Part shown: positions 10,855 through 22,030 of the stretch, piece after piece
How the letters are laid out: every line of letters begins with the position of its first letter
Numbering within the stretch: position 1 is the stretch's first letter
Assembly (NCBI RefSeq): GCF_003286085.1
Contig: NW_020825313.1
Span: forward strand, 1,116,001 to 1,180,000
DNA length: 64,000 bases
Origin: Drosophila persimilis
Lineage: Eukaryota; Arthropoda; Insecta; Diptera; Drosophilidae
Reading direction: 5' to 3'
Notes under the pieces: model-generated
Database searches by the model: none
Seen by the model: only the letters and a program-made list of their open reading frames with translations
Told to the model about the DNA's origin: nothing
Position numbers and translations under genes: made by a program

Positions 10855-11749
10855 GTGCCCCAGGTATTTTATCCGGCGCTGGAAGAAGGCACACTTGTCC
10901 GTGTTGATCCGCGAACTTCGCCTTGCGTAGTCGTGCGAAAACTTCTTTCACGTTGTTCAGGTGTTCCGTGAAGTTTTCCCGACGATGACGATGGCGTCGA
11001 GATATGCGAACGCGAATGGCTCCATGTCCGCGCCGATGACGGCCGTTGGTCCGTTGAAACGAGGCTCCCGAATAGAATCCCGTCCGGGATAGAACGTTCA
11101 TTGAGCTGTCGATAATCTACGCCATGCGCCATTTCCCGTCGTTTTTACGGACCAGGACAATTGGGGCGCTGTGGGGGCTCCGAGATGGTTCGATTAGGTC
11201 ATCGGCTATGAGTTGGTCGACCTGTTCGTCGATGATCCGCCGCATGGCTGCGTTTTTTGGGTAGTACCGCTGTTTTATGGGTCGGTTGTCCCTCATGACG
11301 ATGGTATGTTCCGTTAGATCTGTCGTCCCTCGGAGGCCTGCGAGTGTTGGCAGTTTCTCGTCTAGAAATTCCTGTATTTTCGGCGCAATGTCTGTAGGCC
11401 ATGGGTCGGAGATTAGTTTTGAATAGTCCTCCGACGGTTCTTCGATTCCTGGGTCGCAAGTGTGGTCGGGGTTTTCGGGGAGAATCGTTGTGTCGAATGC
11501 GCTTGTTCGCTCGATTTCGCGAGTGTATTCGCTTATGTGGGCAGCTACCGCGGGGGTGTCGACCATAGGAGCGGTGCCCGTGTGGGTCTCGGTGACGATC
11601 CTAGCAATGGACCTAGCATTGGGCGTCGCAGGTTTCGGACATGGCACCAGGCGTGGTGCTGGGCCGCATGCCGACGCTGTGCGAGAGATTGCCTGGGAGG
11701 CGTTCCATGATGTCGGTGACGATCGATGGCGTGTCGGCTCCAGGTGCAC
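10855..11749 (-). pseudogene. gypsy reverse transcriptase remnant with altered active site
   Basis: The N-terminal fingers are clear at 11117-11749 (IVMRDNRPIKQRYYPKN, ADDLIEPSRSPHSAPIVLVRK, NDGKWRMA). Then VDYRQLNE appears in another frame, and the segment with the first catalytic aspartate is largely deleted. Near 10975-11010 the active-site block reads YLDAIVIV where the family has YLDD, so a catalytic aspartate is lost. Several frameshifts confirm a dead enzyme. Confidence 0.8.
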
Positions 11750-12062
11750 AGGTGTTCCGATTGGCGCCTCGTGTGGCGGTGGTCAGCTTTCCCGGTTCCT
11801 GCCTGAGAGGACGCGGGAGTAGTTAGTCGGTCTCTGTCGTAGAGGTCTTGTTTCTTGTGTCGATGGCGTTTTCGCTGCAGTCCTGGGCCAGGGAGGCGGT
11901 CGGAGGTGGTACCTCGAGCGTCTGGTGGCTGCGTGGCGGTGGTTGCCGGTGGGACCGTGCTGTCTTCTGGAGGGGCGTCTTGGGTTCCTTTCCCTTCGTT
12001 GGTGGAACCGTGTCGGTGCCCTCGGAGGACCGGCTCGCTTTCTTCGTTGGCTTAGCTTGATT

Positions 12063-12503
12063 TTAGGTTTCTCGGCGTGGGCCTGGCGGGGGCGGCGGGG
12101 GTCTTGAGTTCGTGGGTTCTGGGGTGTGTACTTGGCTGGCTGTGATCATCGGCGTGTTTGAGACGGGGCGTTGGTGACCTTGAAGATAAAGGCGTGTGGT
12201 ACCACACTGTATCGTCGTGTCGGTGGCGCATAGGTAATCCATCCCCACGATGACTTGCTCTAGCATATTCGGTAGTACTAAGAGCGGTATCTGTACCTCT
12301 CGCTCGTCTAGTCGGATGCGCGCCAGCAAGATCTGAGTTATCTCGCGTGCGTAGCCGTCGGCCAGGCGGATCTGGACGCACGCCTCTCGGAGGTCGTTGT
12401 TGTGATCGAGTTGGCGGGCGAGGTCAGCGTTGATGAAGCTTCGCGATGCTCCGGTGTCGACCGTGGCTTCCGTGCGCCGTCCTCCGATGGTTACTCTCGC
12501 CAC
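12063..12503 (-). pseudogene. gypsy aspartic protease region
   Basis: The frame of about 146 codons has the retroviral-type protease motif DTGASRSFI about 17 residues in, then a flap-like region (DGYAREITQIL) and GMDYL, consistent with a single-domain aspartic protease that cleaves Gag-Pol. It ends in a proline run. The frame itself is open, but it is disconnected from gag and RT by frameshifts. About 300 bp between it and RT (11750-12060) hold no recognisable domain. Confidence 0.75.
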
Positions 12504-12579
12504 TATCCGGCCGTCGTGTACTTCTAGCGGGTTCTTTAGTTGCGTTTCTGAGGAGGCGTCGTGCCCGGCTGTTGCCGTG

Positions 12580-13400
12580 TCAGCTGGGGATGCGAGTCGT
12601 TTCCCGACGGGTGTTGGCGACAGGGGTGATGATCATTCGATGCGTAGCTTCCTGTGCTGGAGCGCCGGCTTGGTGTGGCCTCCTTGCGGGTTCCGGGGTG
12701 TTCCAGTGAGGTTTTCCGAATTGGGCCCGATTCGTCTCGCCTTCGTTTTGCGCTCGTTGTGCCGTTGGCCGCGCGTACCTGCGGAGCTGTCGAGGGGGAA
12801 TGGGCGTTGCCAGGATATTCCGCTCCTGTATACTTTCGTATTCCGTGGCCAACAGTTGTGCTAGTTCGTGTCTTCCCACGTATAGCTGGGAGGGTGTTGT
12901 CTTAGATCCTATTGAGTTTCTTAGCAGCGTCGTACTCGGCGTGGTGCATGAGCAAACAGAGCTTGATGACGAAGTCCTTGAACGTCTTCGTCTACTGCTA
13001 GTTTGCGGTCCTTGATCTGGTCTTCCAGTTGCTCGAAGTACCGGGGAGGCAGGAAGAAGGCTAGGAATTCCTGACGGAACTCGGTCCATGAGGCGCTCTG
13101 TAGTCGGCTGGTGCGGAACCACCGGTCGGCTCGGTCGGTAAGGAGCTCCGCCATGCCTCGAGGCAGGTAGTTTATGTCTACCCCGTAAGAGAGGACATGC
13201 TCTTCCAGTCGAACTGGATTCCTCACTTCCGAATCCGTTCTGCCATCTGCGCGGCGTGGCTGTAGTAATGGCCGTCTGTGGGGCCATTTCCTTCTGCGGT
13301 TGGCAACATCCTTCTCATAGGCGAAGGCCTTGGCTTCGTGGGCGGGGGCCTCACCCCCGGGGTTGGCGACAAATTCTCCAGGGTAGTTGGAATTCTCCAC
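12580..13400 (-). pseudogene. gypsy gag remnant
   Basis: From 13400 the frame starts MENSNYPGEFVANPGG and reaches a retrotransposon-gag core with WFRTSRLQSASWTEFRQEFL and FFLPPRYFEQLEDQI, typical of the capsid-like domain that assembles the particle. The frame then shifts; the downstream part (12580-12920) is in another frame and rich in arginine and proline. No intact CCHC knuckle was found. Confidence 0.75.
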
Positions 13401-13503
13401 CGCTGGAAATTGTGCGAGGTCGGGGTTTGTATCGCGTTGTTTTTCCCGGTTCTCTAGCGGCCGTGGGTCTTTATTCTACAAACCTTCGTTGACGTTCCCT
13501 CAG

Positions 13504-13521
13504 GTCCCTGCTCGGGCGCCA
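13504..13521 (-). other. primer-binding site, tRNA-Lys type
   Basis: Two bases inside the 5' LTR, the coding strand reads TGGCGCCCGAGCAGGGAC. This is complementary to the 3' end of the tRNA-Lys(TTT) class at 17 of 18 positions as I recall that tRNA. It marks minus-strand primer annealing and fixes the element's orientation. Confidence 0.8.
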
Positions 13522-13523
13522 CT

Positions 13524-14917
13524 TGTGATGGACCTTTTTCAGGCTGAGGTAAGCTCAGTCACGTCCAGGGGTCAATCCACAAGAAATTTGTAGAAGTAGA
13601 TGGAACTTTGAGGGAGACGTCGTGGTTGACCTATCTTAGAAAGGGTGGATCGGGGCTGGGGCGAGCGCTGCTCGTCGTGTATATTAAACGGTGTGCGTGG
13701 ACTTGGGGTGAGGTAGTGTCGGTGCCTCGGCTAGTTGGAATGAACTTACGCAATTGGATATTGTTCTGATGATTCGACACTATTTTAGAATTGAACGAGG
13801 GGGAACGTTGTGAGTTGCAGCGGACACCGCAACTCTACAGTTATACCCGATACTAAGTCAGTATGGCTATGCTACGTGTGTGTTAGAGAGAGACAGGGTG
13901 AGAAAAAATGAAATTGTTTTCTTGATGCTGGCTATAATAATAATACGATCCAATTCAGATTCAGCAGTCTAAAAGATATGGTCATCTTCTACGATTATGC
14001 GTTTTTAGTTTTCTCGTATCGTCGAAATTGTGGATGGCACAGATTTTCGCCTTTTGTGGGGGCGGAAGTGGGCGGGGCGAAGTTTTGAAATATTCTTGTA
14101 GCAGTGACATATCACAGAAGTCCGGATCTAAAACATCGTTGCTCTAGCTCTTATAGCTTTTGAGCACTAGGCGCTGAAGGGGACGGACAGACGGACAGAC
14201 GGACGGACGGACGGACGGACAGACATGGCTCAATCGACTCGGCTATTGATGCTGATCAAGAATATATATACTTTATGGGGTCGGAAACGATTCCTTCTGG
14301 ACGTTACACACATCCACTTTTACCACAAATCTAATATACCCCAATACTCATTTTTAGTATCGGGTATAATTACGACTATTTTAGCACTTTTTAATTCTTA
14401 GATTAGTACGATGGGTTTTTGGTACAACGGCTGTACTCGGGGCCGGTTTTCTACGTAAGATCTTCTAGTTCTGGCCGGCGTCTATTTATACGCCTGTTGC
14501 TGCTGTGTCAGCGGGTTCAAAAGTGCACTTCCGCGTCGGGGTGCACTTCGCCGTTTTGGCGATCGTGGGTTGACCTGGTTCTGTCTATTCGCGTTTTTGG
14601 CGAGCTGGCGGGTTTGCCGTTGGGTGTTTGTCGTAGGCTTCCGCGGTGTCATCTTTTTGTAGTCGATGAACCCGGAAGACTGCGCCTGGCCGGTTGCTTG
14701 GTCTGGAGTGGGGGAAGTCCGCGTGACCTGGTGTGTTTGGTCAGCGTTATGAAGTCGGCGCGTGTCAATCGGTGGCTATGTGTGGAGGGGGTGTTCGTGT
14801 AGTAAATAATGCATGCGTTCAATTTACGTTGGGCGAGGTGCTGCAATTTAGAGGCAGGTTTTATGTTTATAGTACGTTGGGGGAAGGATTGTATCGAACC
14901 CTTTTAGGTTCGTTACA
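13524..14917 (-). repeat. gypsy element 5' LTR, with internal DINE-1
   Basis: Complete LTR of 1394 bp. On the + strand it starts TGTGATGGACC and ends GGTTCGTTACA, so on the coding strand it has the usual TG...CA ends. About 573 bp of it is a DINE-1 copy; without that the LTR would be about 820 bp. Confidence 0.9.
13796..14368 (-). mobile_element. DINE-1 inside the right LTR
   Basis: Same ends, length (573 bp), orientation and flanking LTR sequence as the copy at 7573-8145. The flanks are TTTTAGAATTGAA on the left and ATTACGACTATTTTAG on the right. Confidence 0.9.
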
Positions 14918-14974
14918 GCAAATACAAATAAACGCAAGCCTAATGTACATATGTCGGGAAATATGATATAATAA
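14918..14974. other. short AT-rich spacer
   Basis: Flank to the right of the gypsy 5' LTR; nothing recognised. Confidence 0.3.
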
Positions 14975-16310
14975 TCATATTTTGGTATAATGCGAATATA
15001 AATTGTTTGGGAACAAAACATTAGATTCCTTGCATATAGTACTTATAATGATTGGGCAAAGTCCCCAGTAGTCATGGCTCAAAAAGAACCTGTGTTGGCC
15101 TGTATTTTGCAAATATAAGGCATTTTTCTCAAATAAATAAATAGAGTATCTAAAATGTATTACATATGTACTAAAGATGGCTTTGCTAATTTTGATAGAT
15201 TTGGGGTTTCTAGTGTCGAAAATAATTATTTTGTTTCTTTGTATACTCGGTTGAATGCCTGGGCGACGTCTAGGAATAGTGCCGTACAATATTCTCGTTA
15301 TTTAAATAAAGTACGTATCTTTGACGTTCGTTGCTAGTTTGGATGTATGGGTTGCGCTGCAGTAGGACTTTTTCAAATATCTTCGAAACACAAGTAAGCA
15401 GACTTTCGGTGACTTAGGATTTCCCTTGACCGAAATTCCATGGATTCTGAAAGTACTTGTAAAGTTAGCAGGGGTAGGGCTAGGCAGGGTTGAAACACAT
15501 TTTTTAAATGTTCTGCAAACGTAATAGCTCATTCTTCGTCACTGCGGGAGGAATGGACGACTGACCTCACTGGAACCACTGCCATTGTGGCTCTATGATG
15601 GCATGACTGTGTCTATTGGACCACTTATGTTTTGGTGGGACCTCCACAGTGGTCTGTGCTAAATGTGCAGATTGTTCTGATATTGTTGGTTTTCAAAGGC
15701 ATGCCATGTGGTGTTGAGATTTTTGCTGATTTAACGAGTACAGATCCTATTCTGCGGGGTTGGCTCAATTTGTAGAATAGTCGAGTGATCGTATGGTACT
15801 TTCGACAGTGATTTGGCCGTATAGGATGTTCTTTGTCACTGTACAGTCTGCACAGTGCGTGTGGTTGGCATTGTAGTCTTCTGCTGCTATAATATAGTTT
15901 TAGAAGTCCATGAACTAACCTTCAGTCGTTGTAAAGCGAGGCGGACAGTAGACAACGGCAATGGTAAGATTACAATTAACCGATGGTACATTTACAGATT
16001 TGGATTGCACATAAAATTTTTAGAAACCTTTTATGAAGGTTGTGTTTGATGCGGTTTCTAATTAAGATGTCTGTTCCACCGTGTGCATTTCCATCCGGAT
16101 AAAACATATCACAGAACGAATATACCCTTTTGTGAAATTTGTGTTTGCTTTTGTGGTGCGTCTCTGAGAGACGCATTACATCAATGTGTGTCGTACAGGA
16201 ATTGGGTTAATTCAAGTTTATGTTGTGAAACGCCGTTGGCATTCCACAGAGATATTCTTGGGGAAGCAATTGATAATTTGTATTTTAGAAATACAAGTAT
16301 CTGAATCAGT
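14975..16310 (-). pseudogene. Jockey-clade LINE remnant (endonuclease and RT pieces)
   Basis: The minus strand shows an endonuclease start (QHKLELTQFLYDTH, then RLSETHHKSKHKFHKR), followed by NAHGGTDILIRNRIKHNL near 16080-16000. Near 15290-15240 an RT block reads LFLDVAQAFNRVY. These motifs are usual for Jockey-type non-LTR elements (jockey, TART, BS group). Between them the frame is riddled with stops, and both ends of the element are missing. Confidence 0.65.
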
Positions 16311-16430
16311 GTTGTTCGATTCCGCTGTATAACAAGAACTGCAGTTTGTAGATTGGGTGAATTTAATCTTTCTTCAAAGTCCTAATTTCTGGCACGAGCT
16401 CGACCTTGAAGAGTTGTTGCTTCTTCTTGC

Positions 16431-16445
16431 TTAGGTTAGGTTAGG
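16431..16445 (-). repeat. TTAGG x3 tail at the LINE 3' terminus
   Basis: The + strand reads TTAGGTTAGGTTAGG, followed by TTCAGG and then the element's 3' UTR. On the element strand the tail is (CCTAA)3. LOA-type LINEs end in short tandem repeats rather than poly(A). Confidence 0.85.
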
Positions 16446-16579
16446 TTCAGGCGGTAGCCTGGGAGAGTGATGAAACCCTCCCAAGCTCACTTGGACCTAT
16501 AGAAGGTCCGTTGTGGTGCCGCATGGGCGTGTGCCCCTTCCCAGTGCCTAGAAACCGTGGAGAAACAGGCTGTTGCAAA

Positions 16580-19500
16580 TTAAGGGCAGTCCCATCCGGA
16601 GGCTTGGATGAATCTGGACAAGGTCCCCGGTTTGATTTCGGACAGGTCCGAAATGTCTGTTAGGAAAGCAGCCCCGAGAAAACGAAGACGACGATTTCCA
16701 AGGGCTGGGCAGTGGCAGAAGAAGTGGGGGACCGATTCCTCTTCTTCCTCGTCGCGACAACTCCTGCAGAAGTCGTTATGAGGGATTGACAGTCTAGAGG
16801 CATGAGTGCCAATCTGCCAGTGTCCCGTAATGGCTCGAGTAACTGCAGAGCACTGTGCTCTGCTGAGCCTATACAGCTCGGCTGAGCGCTTCTTCGATCG
16901 ATATGGCCATATCAATCTTGAGATTTTACAGGAAGCTGTTTGCTGCCATCTCCTATTGGCATTTTGCTCAATCAATTCGTGCGTGAGGAGCCTGCACGTA
17001 GCCAGAGGCATCGCTACCTGCTCCCTCTCCATAAGGAGAGGAATTGTAGTACCCTGCCTTGCTAGCTCGTCGGCGGCGTCGTTCCCCTCGATGTCCCTAT
17101 GGCCTCGGACCCATATAAGAAAGAGGTCTAACTGATCTGCGATCTCGTGCAGAGACCTGCGGCAGTCATTTACAGTCGCTGAGTTCGACGATATTGAGCC
17201 TAGAGCTTTAATAGCTGCTTGGCTGTCCGAGAAAACGCACACTAAGTGCGTGTCTAGAAATAGTTTGGAGACGATGGAAATGGCCTCCTTGATGGCTACA
17301 ACCTCCGCTTGGAACACACTGCAGTGGTCCGGGAGCCTGAAGCAATGACTGATGTTCAGCTCGCTGCAGTAGACTCCGCCTCCCACGCGGCCGTCTAACT
17401 TTGAGCCATCAGTGTAGAAGTGAACCGCATTTGCGGGTCCTGGTTCGCCCATCTCCCAGTCCTCCCTAAGTGGGATTGATACCTGGAAAGGCGTCGAGAG
17501 GTGATCACTAGGGACACAATAGTCTGTCCTCTCTGGTAATTGCGGGTGTCTCGTCAGGATTCCCGAGTGCCCGACCGCGGACGCTTTCCACAGTCTGCCT
17601 TCTCTCATTCTGAGTGCGGAAAGTGTTGCCACTTTCTTTCCCATGAGATCTATGGGGAGGAGGTCCAGCACAGTATCCAGGGCTTCCCCTGGAGTAGTGC
17701 GTAGCCCGCCAGTTATGCATAGCTCTGCCATGCGTTGAACTCTGCTGAGTTTGTTGAGGCATGTCCTTTTGTCTAAGGCTGGCCACCATACTACCGCTCC
17801 ATAGAGCATGATCGGTCGTATGATGGTGGTGTAAAGCCACCGAACTATATAGGGGGTCATTCCCCATCTCAGTCCGATGGCTTTCCTGCAAGTATAGAGG
17901 GCTACTGTGGCCTTCTTTACTCTATCCTCTATGCTCAATTTCCAATCGAGCTTTCTATCGAGGATTAGACCAAGATACTTGGCGTTGTTGCTGAAGATTA
18001 GCGCTTCCCCACATAGTCTTGGGGGAATCAGTGCCGGGACTTTGTACTTCCTAGTGAAGAGCACCAGTTCCGTTTTAGACGGGTTGACGCCTAACCCGCA
18101 TTTGTCTGCCCATTTTGACATCTTCATGAGAGTGCTTGTCAGGCACTCACACAGCGTTTGCGGGAATTTACCCGAGAATGCTATAGCAACATCGTCCGCA
18201 TACGCCACCACGCGGCAGCCACCCCCCTCTATCTCCCGCAGCAGTTCGTTCACTGCCACGTTCCATAGGAGGGGCGAGAGGACTCCGCCCTGCGGGGTGC
18301 CTCTACTGACAAATCTGGTGGACGTTGACGTCCCCAGTGATGCCTCAACCGTCCTGCATTGTAGCATCTGATCGATCAGGCTCACCGTCCGGGAGTCATC
18401 CCCCAGTTCCGTCAGTGCACCCGTGATGGCGGTCGGTAGGATGTTATTAAAGGCGCCTTCTATGTCCAGGAAGGCTACCAGGGTGTATTCCTTACAGTTG
18501 AGGGACGCTTCTATGATCGATGTGATCGTGTGTAGGGCCGTTTCGGTGGATCTTCCTTTCCGATAGGCATGCTGGGAGTCTGAGAATAGACTAGGCGGAA
18601 TATTTACCGTGAGATGCATCCCCAAAAGCCGTTCCATCGTCTTCAGAAGGAAGGACGATAGACTTATGGGTCTGAAATCTTTGGGGGCAGTGTGCGAGGG
18701 CTTGCCTGCCTTGGGGATGAAGACGACTTTGGTATGAAGCCAGGTTTCCGGGATATATCCATGGGAGAAGATTCCCTCATATATCCTTTTGAGCCAATTA
18801 GTGCCTTTTTGTCCAGCGTGAATCAGTTGGGCAGGGATGATGCCATCTGGTCCCGCGGATTTGTATGGTTTGAAGCTTTTTATTGCCCAGGAAATGTTCT
18901 CCTGGCTTAGCAGGTTCATGATACCACTTGAGGCAACGGAGGGAGCCGCGATGTAGTGTGGTCTGTTTTCATCGCAGCCGGGAAAGTGGGTGTTAAGGAG
19001 AAGATTTAGCGACTCATTACTGGACGTTGTCCATGATTGGTCGGCGTTCTTCAGGTAGCCCAGAGTGGGTGTAGTCTTCGAGAGAACTTTGCGCAAGCGC
19101 GAGGCTTCCGAGTTATTCTCAATGTCGCTACAGAACTTACGCCATGAGGCGCGTTTGGCTTTCCTCAGTTCTTTACTGTAAACTGACAGACTGGCCTTGT
19201 AATCGGCCCAGTTCTGCTCAGCATTTTCGGCCTTAGCTTTATTGAAGAGTCTTCGGGAGGCTTTCCGGAGTTCCCTCAGTTTCGGATTCCACCATTCTGG
19301 TTTCTTCCGGCCTCTGCTCTTGCTAGAGGGGCAGGATTTATCGAGCGCCTCATTGCAGGCGTCGGTAAATAGTTTAACAAGATGAGTCGTGGCTTCCCTG
19401 GAGATCTCCTCCTCAGGTGGAGTCTCAGGGAGAACACGAAAGAGATGGTCTGAGTACCGAGCCCAGTTTGTCCGCCTAAGGTTCCGAAATTGAGCTGGTC

Positions 19501-20172
19501 TCGGTAGTGAAAAAGAGAATACGGCTTCCACGTACCTGTGGTCCGAGAAGGAGTGCTCTTCCAGGACCCTCCAGGATACGATGTTCCCGTGTAGCTCATG
19601 AGAGGCAAGTGTGAGGTCCAGGACCTCCTTGCGGTTTTTAATAATGAAGGTGGGATCACTCCCCCTATTTAAAAGGACCATCTGAGTGGTCAGTAAATAG
19701 TTGAAAAGGTACTCACCCCTTTCGTTGGTGTCAGTGCTTCCCCACTGGCAGTGGTGTGCGTTGGCGTCGCACCCTACGATTAGGCCGGTGTCCTTGGCCT
19801 CGCAGTCTGTGATTAGCGCCCTGAGCGCCTGTGGAGGGGGTCTGGTTGGTCGTGACCCATGTACGTGGAGCAGATTCTCAGTGAGCACCCCTGGCCTTCG
19901 AGGCTCACTGCTGTTTGGTCTTCATTACTGAAATTTGGGAGCAAAAATAAGTGCAAATCTCTTTTTGCAAGGATGCAGGTGCGAGTTTTACCTGCGGAGT
20001 CAGCTACGTATAGCTTATAGTCAGGAGTCCTCAGACCGGAGACCCTGTTTCCGAGGATCCAGGGCTCCTGAATGAGGACTATGTCGGCTCCACCCTTGGC
20101 TAGGTGGAGCAGGAGAGCAGCGCATGCTGCCTTACAATGGTGGAGGTTTATCTGCAGGAGTATCAGTGACAT
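16580..20172 (-). pseudogene. LOA-clade ORF2: endonuclease, RT, RNase H
   Basis: The start MSLILLQINLHHCKAA at 20172 overlaps the end of ORF1. The endonuclease has QEPW, then DANAHHCQWGS and SDHR in the AP-endonuclease order. RT has PLLWNVAVNELL and the catalytic VVAYADDVAIA. RNase H has FYTDGSK, FQAEVVAIKEA, FSDSQAA and GNDAADELA, so all four acidic residues are present. A Cys/His cluster (CRSC...HFFCHC) ends the protein. One frameshift near 19860-19890 separates the first 110 or so residues from an otherwise open frame of 1102 codons. Either this copy died very recently or the shift is an assembly error. Confidence 0.88.
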
Positions 20173-21543
20173 TCCTGAGGTCCACCTCCACCATTGTCCT
20201 GTCGTGGTCGCTCTCCGAAGAGTCCAACTCCTCCGCGACCCCGATGTGTTTGAGATCCCTAGTGAGATCGCTCACGTCTGAGACGTAGCCATCTAAGATG
20301 TCATCCGACACCACTGATGCCACGTCTGACACCGCAGGCTTGATCTCCATACTAGGGATCTCCGGGGGCTCCAGGTCTGGCTCGACCGTCGGCTGCATGC
20401 CTTTGGAGTCGGACTTGTACGGTACTACGACTACTTTCTTGTAGCCGTAGTCCACAGCGCCCTCCGTGTCGTGGAGAAGTCTGACCGACTCCTCGTTCAG
20501 GACGAGGATAATTTGGCGCCTCTGCCCGTTGCTCTCCTCTACTTTGGCCACCTTCCAATCGGCTGTGGGAAGGTGGGGGTTGCAGACCTGCAGAATCCGG
20601 AGAATCTTATCCGGCTCTGCAGGCTTCGCCGAGACCCACGCTCTGGCCCTCGGCTTGCTGGGGATGTCCTCCCACTTCACGACCTCCAGCTGGGCTCCTG
20701 GGTAGACCTCCTTGAGCGACGCTACCGCCTTCGCGTAGAGGGCCGCCGAGCGAGCATCTTGGCAGGCGATGGCTTTCACCCTGCCTTGGTGCCACCCGGC
20801 GTTCTCACACTTGGGCGGTGGTCCTCCATTCTCCTCCAACTCCTGGAGGAAACGGTCTTGGAGCTCGTTTTCCACGAGGTGCCACTTGTCCCTAGGGATC
20901 TGCCCGTCTTTAGAGCCCCTGTCTAGGACTCCAATCAGGGTTTTTCCCCTCGCCACCTCGGCAAACGAGCGGTTGCTCAATGTCTTTGTCCTCTTGGCCT
21001 GTTGGACTTGTGTGGCGGTGTCCTCCGCCGAGCGTTGCCGCTTGCTTGGGGCCTTGGCTGTGGCCTTGCCAGCTTTGGCTGGCTGGTAGTCGGGCAGGAC
21101 TGTCTTGGCCCATCGCCGCGATTCGATTCCCTGGGCAGACGCCAGGAACACCGGGTCGTCGTTGCCCAGGATGAAGGCCGCACGTCTTTTGTCCTGAAAC
21201 TTGGGCCTATCTTTCGAGGCAGAGGCGCCGCCTGCCGGGGTTGTCAAGGGGTTCCCGGTCCCAAGGGGTCCGCCAGCCGCGATATCGCTCTGCATGGTCG
21301 CCCCCCGGTAACCGGGTCGCCCTTGGGGCCCCCCGACGTGGATTGGCTCGATTGGCTTTTCGGTCCTCTCCTCACAGCGCCTGCTGCCTCGAGACGGTGG
21401 ACCGACTTAGTCTCCTTCCCCGTCTTTTTGGGCACTGGTTTCCCAGATGCGTTTGTAGAGGGATGGTCTTTTCCCTCCGGCACTTTAGGAGGAGTGCCGT
21501 GCTCCTTTGCGGTGTTTTTTGTGTTTATGTTTAAATTTGGCAT
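20132..21543 (-). pseudogene. LOA-clade ORF1 (gag-like)
   Basis: The downstream frame (20132-21295, 387 codons) starts MQSDIAAGGPLG and contains a basic alanine-rich stretch, RSFAEVARGKTLIGVLD, a central domain (RAWVSAKPAEPDKILRILQ, WKVAKVEESNGQRRQIILV) reminiscent of DUF4780 as found in such elements, and an acidic tail ending KPPPL. The likely true N-terminus (MPNLNINTKNTAKEHG at 21543) lies in another frame, joined by a frameshift near 21300. No CCHC knuckles. Predicted role: RNA binding in the LINE ribonucleoprotein. Confidence 0.8.
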
Positions 21544-22030
21544 ATTTGGTCCCACGAGTAGGCGGGAAGGGGTTAGTCGCCCGAGGCATAGCCCGCGTGC
21601 CCCGGGAAGCCTTATTAAAACTGGAGGTCGGCAGGTATCCAGAGTCCGCATATAAGCGACCGAGCACCCCCTCGGCCATGCATCCCTCGGCATATGACAG
21701 TGTCACCTTGGATTGGGGTTATTTCACTGAGAGTTTTCTTCTCTCCGCCCGACTACAATTAGCCAGCATCCTGGCAGAGACATGACCGTACCAGGACCTG
21801 TTTCCAGCCGCCCTCACGGGGAGAGTATAGTCGCACTTCCGCCGGTGTGTACAGTTACGGCGGGTGCCGGTTCGCTCGCGCCCACCTGTATCCTATGACG
21901 CGGAGCACAGTCGCCTTGGATCCAGAGCAAGCCATGAACCCGAGGCGCCCGTGCCCCTTTCCGAGTCTACAGTTGTGACGAGCCGACCCGACATCCGTTT
22001 ATCCCCCTATAGCACCCGACGGCTGATGGC

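Larger units (their letters stand above)
7330..14917 (-). mobile_element. Ty3/gypsy LTR retrotransposon, defective
   Basis: Two direct repeats (7330-8686 and 13524-14917) flank an internal region. The minus-strand order gag, protease, reverse transcriptase, RNase H, integrase is the Ty3/gypsy order. A primer-binding site lies next to the right LTR and a polypurine tract next to the left, which confirms the - orientation (5' LTR at right). No env is seen. All coding regions carry frameshifts or deletions. The left LTR has lost its outer 30 bp or so, so no target duplication can be checked. Confidence 0.9.
16431..22030 (-). mobile_element. LOA-clade LINE, nearly complete (copy B)
   Basis: About 5.6 kb with 5' leader (right), ORF1, an overlapping ORF2 with endonuclease, RT and RNase H, a short 3' UTR and a terminal tandem repeat (left end). 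LOA/Bilbo/Baggins-type placement rests on the RNase H domain downstream of RT, the non-CCHC ORF1 and the ORF1/ORF2 overlap of 41 bp. The 5' end is taken where similarity to copy A stops. No target duplication was identified. Confidence 0.85.

Noticed and set aside
11460..11822. + strand ORFs opposite the gypsy pol
   Set aside because: They are antisense to recognisable reverse transcriptase and have no known motif.
16431..16445. TTAGG repeats as a telomere or interstitial telomere array
   Set aside because: Only three units, located precisely at the 3' end of a LINE.
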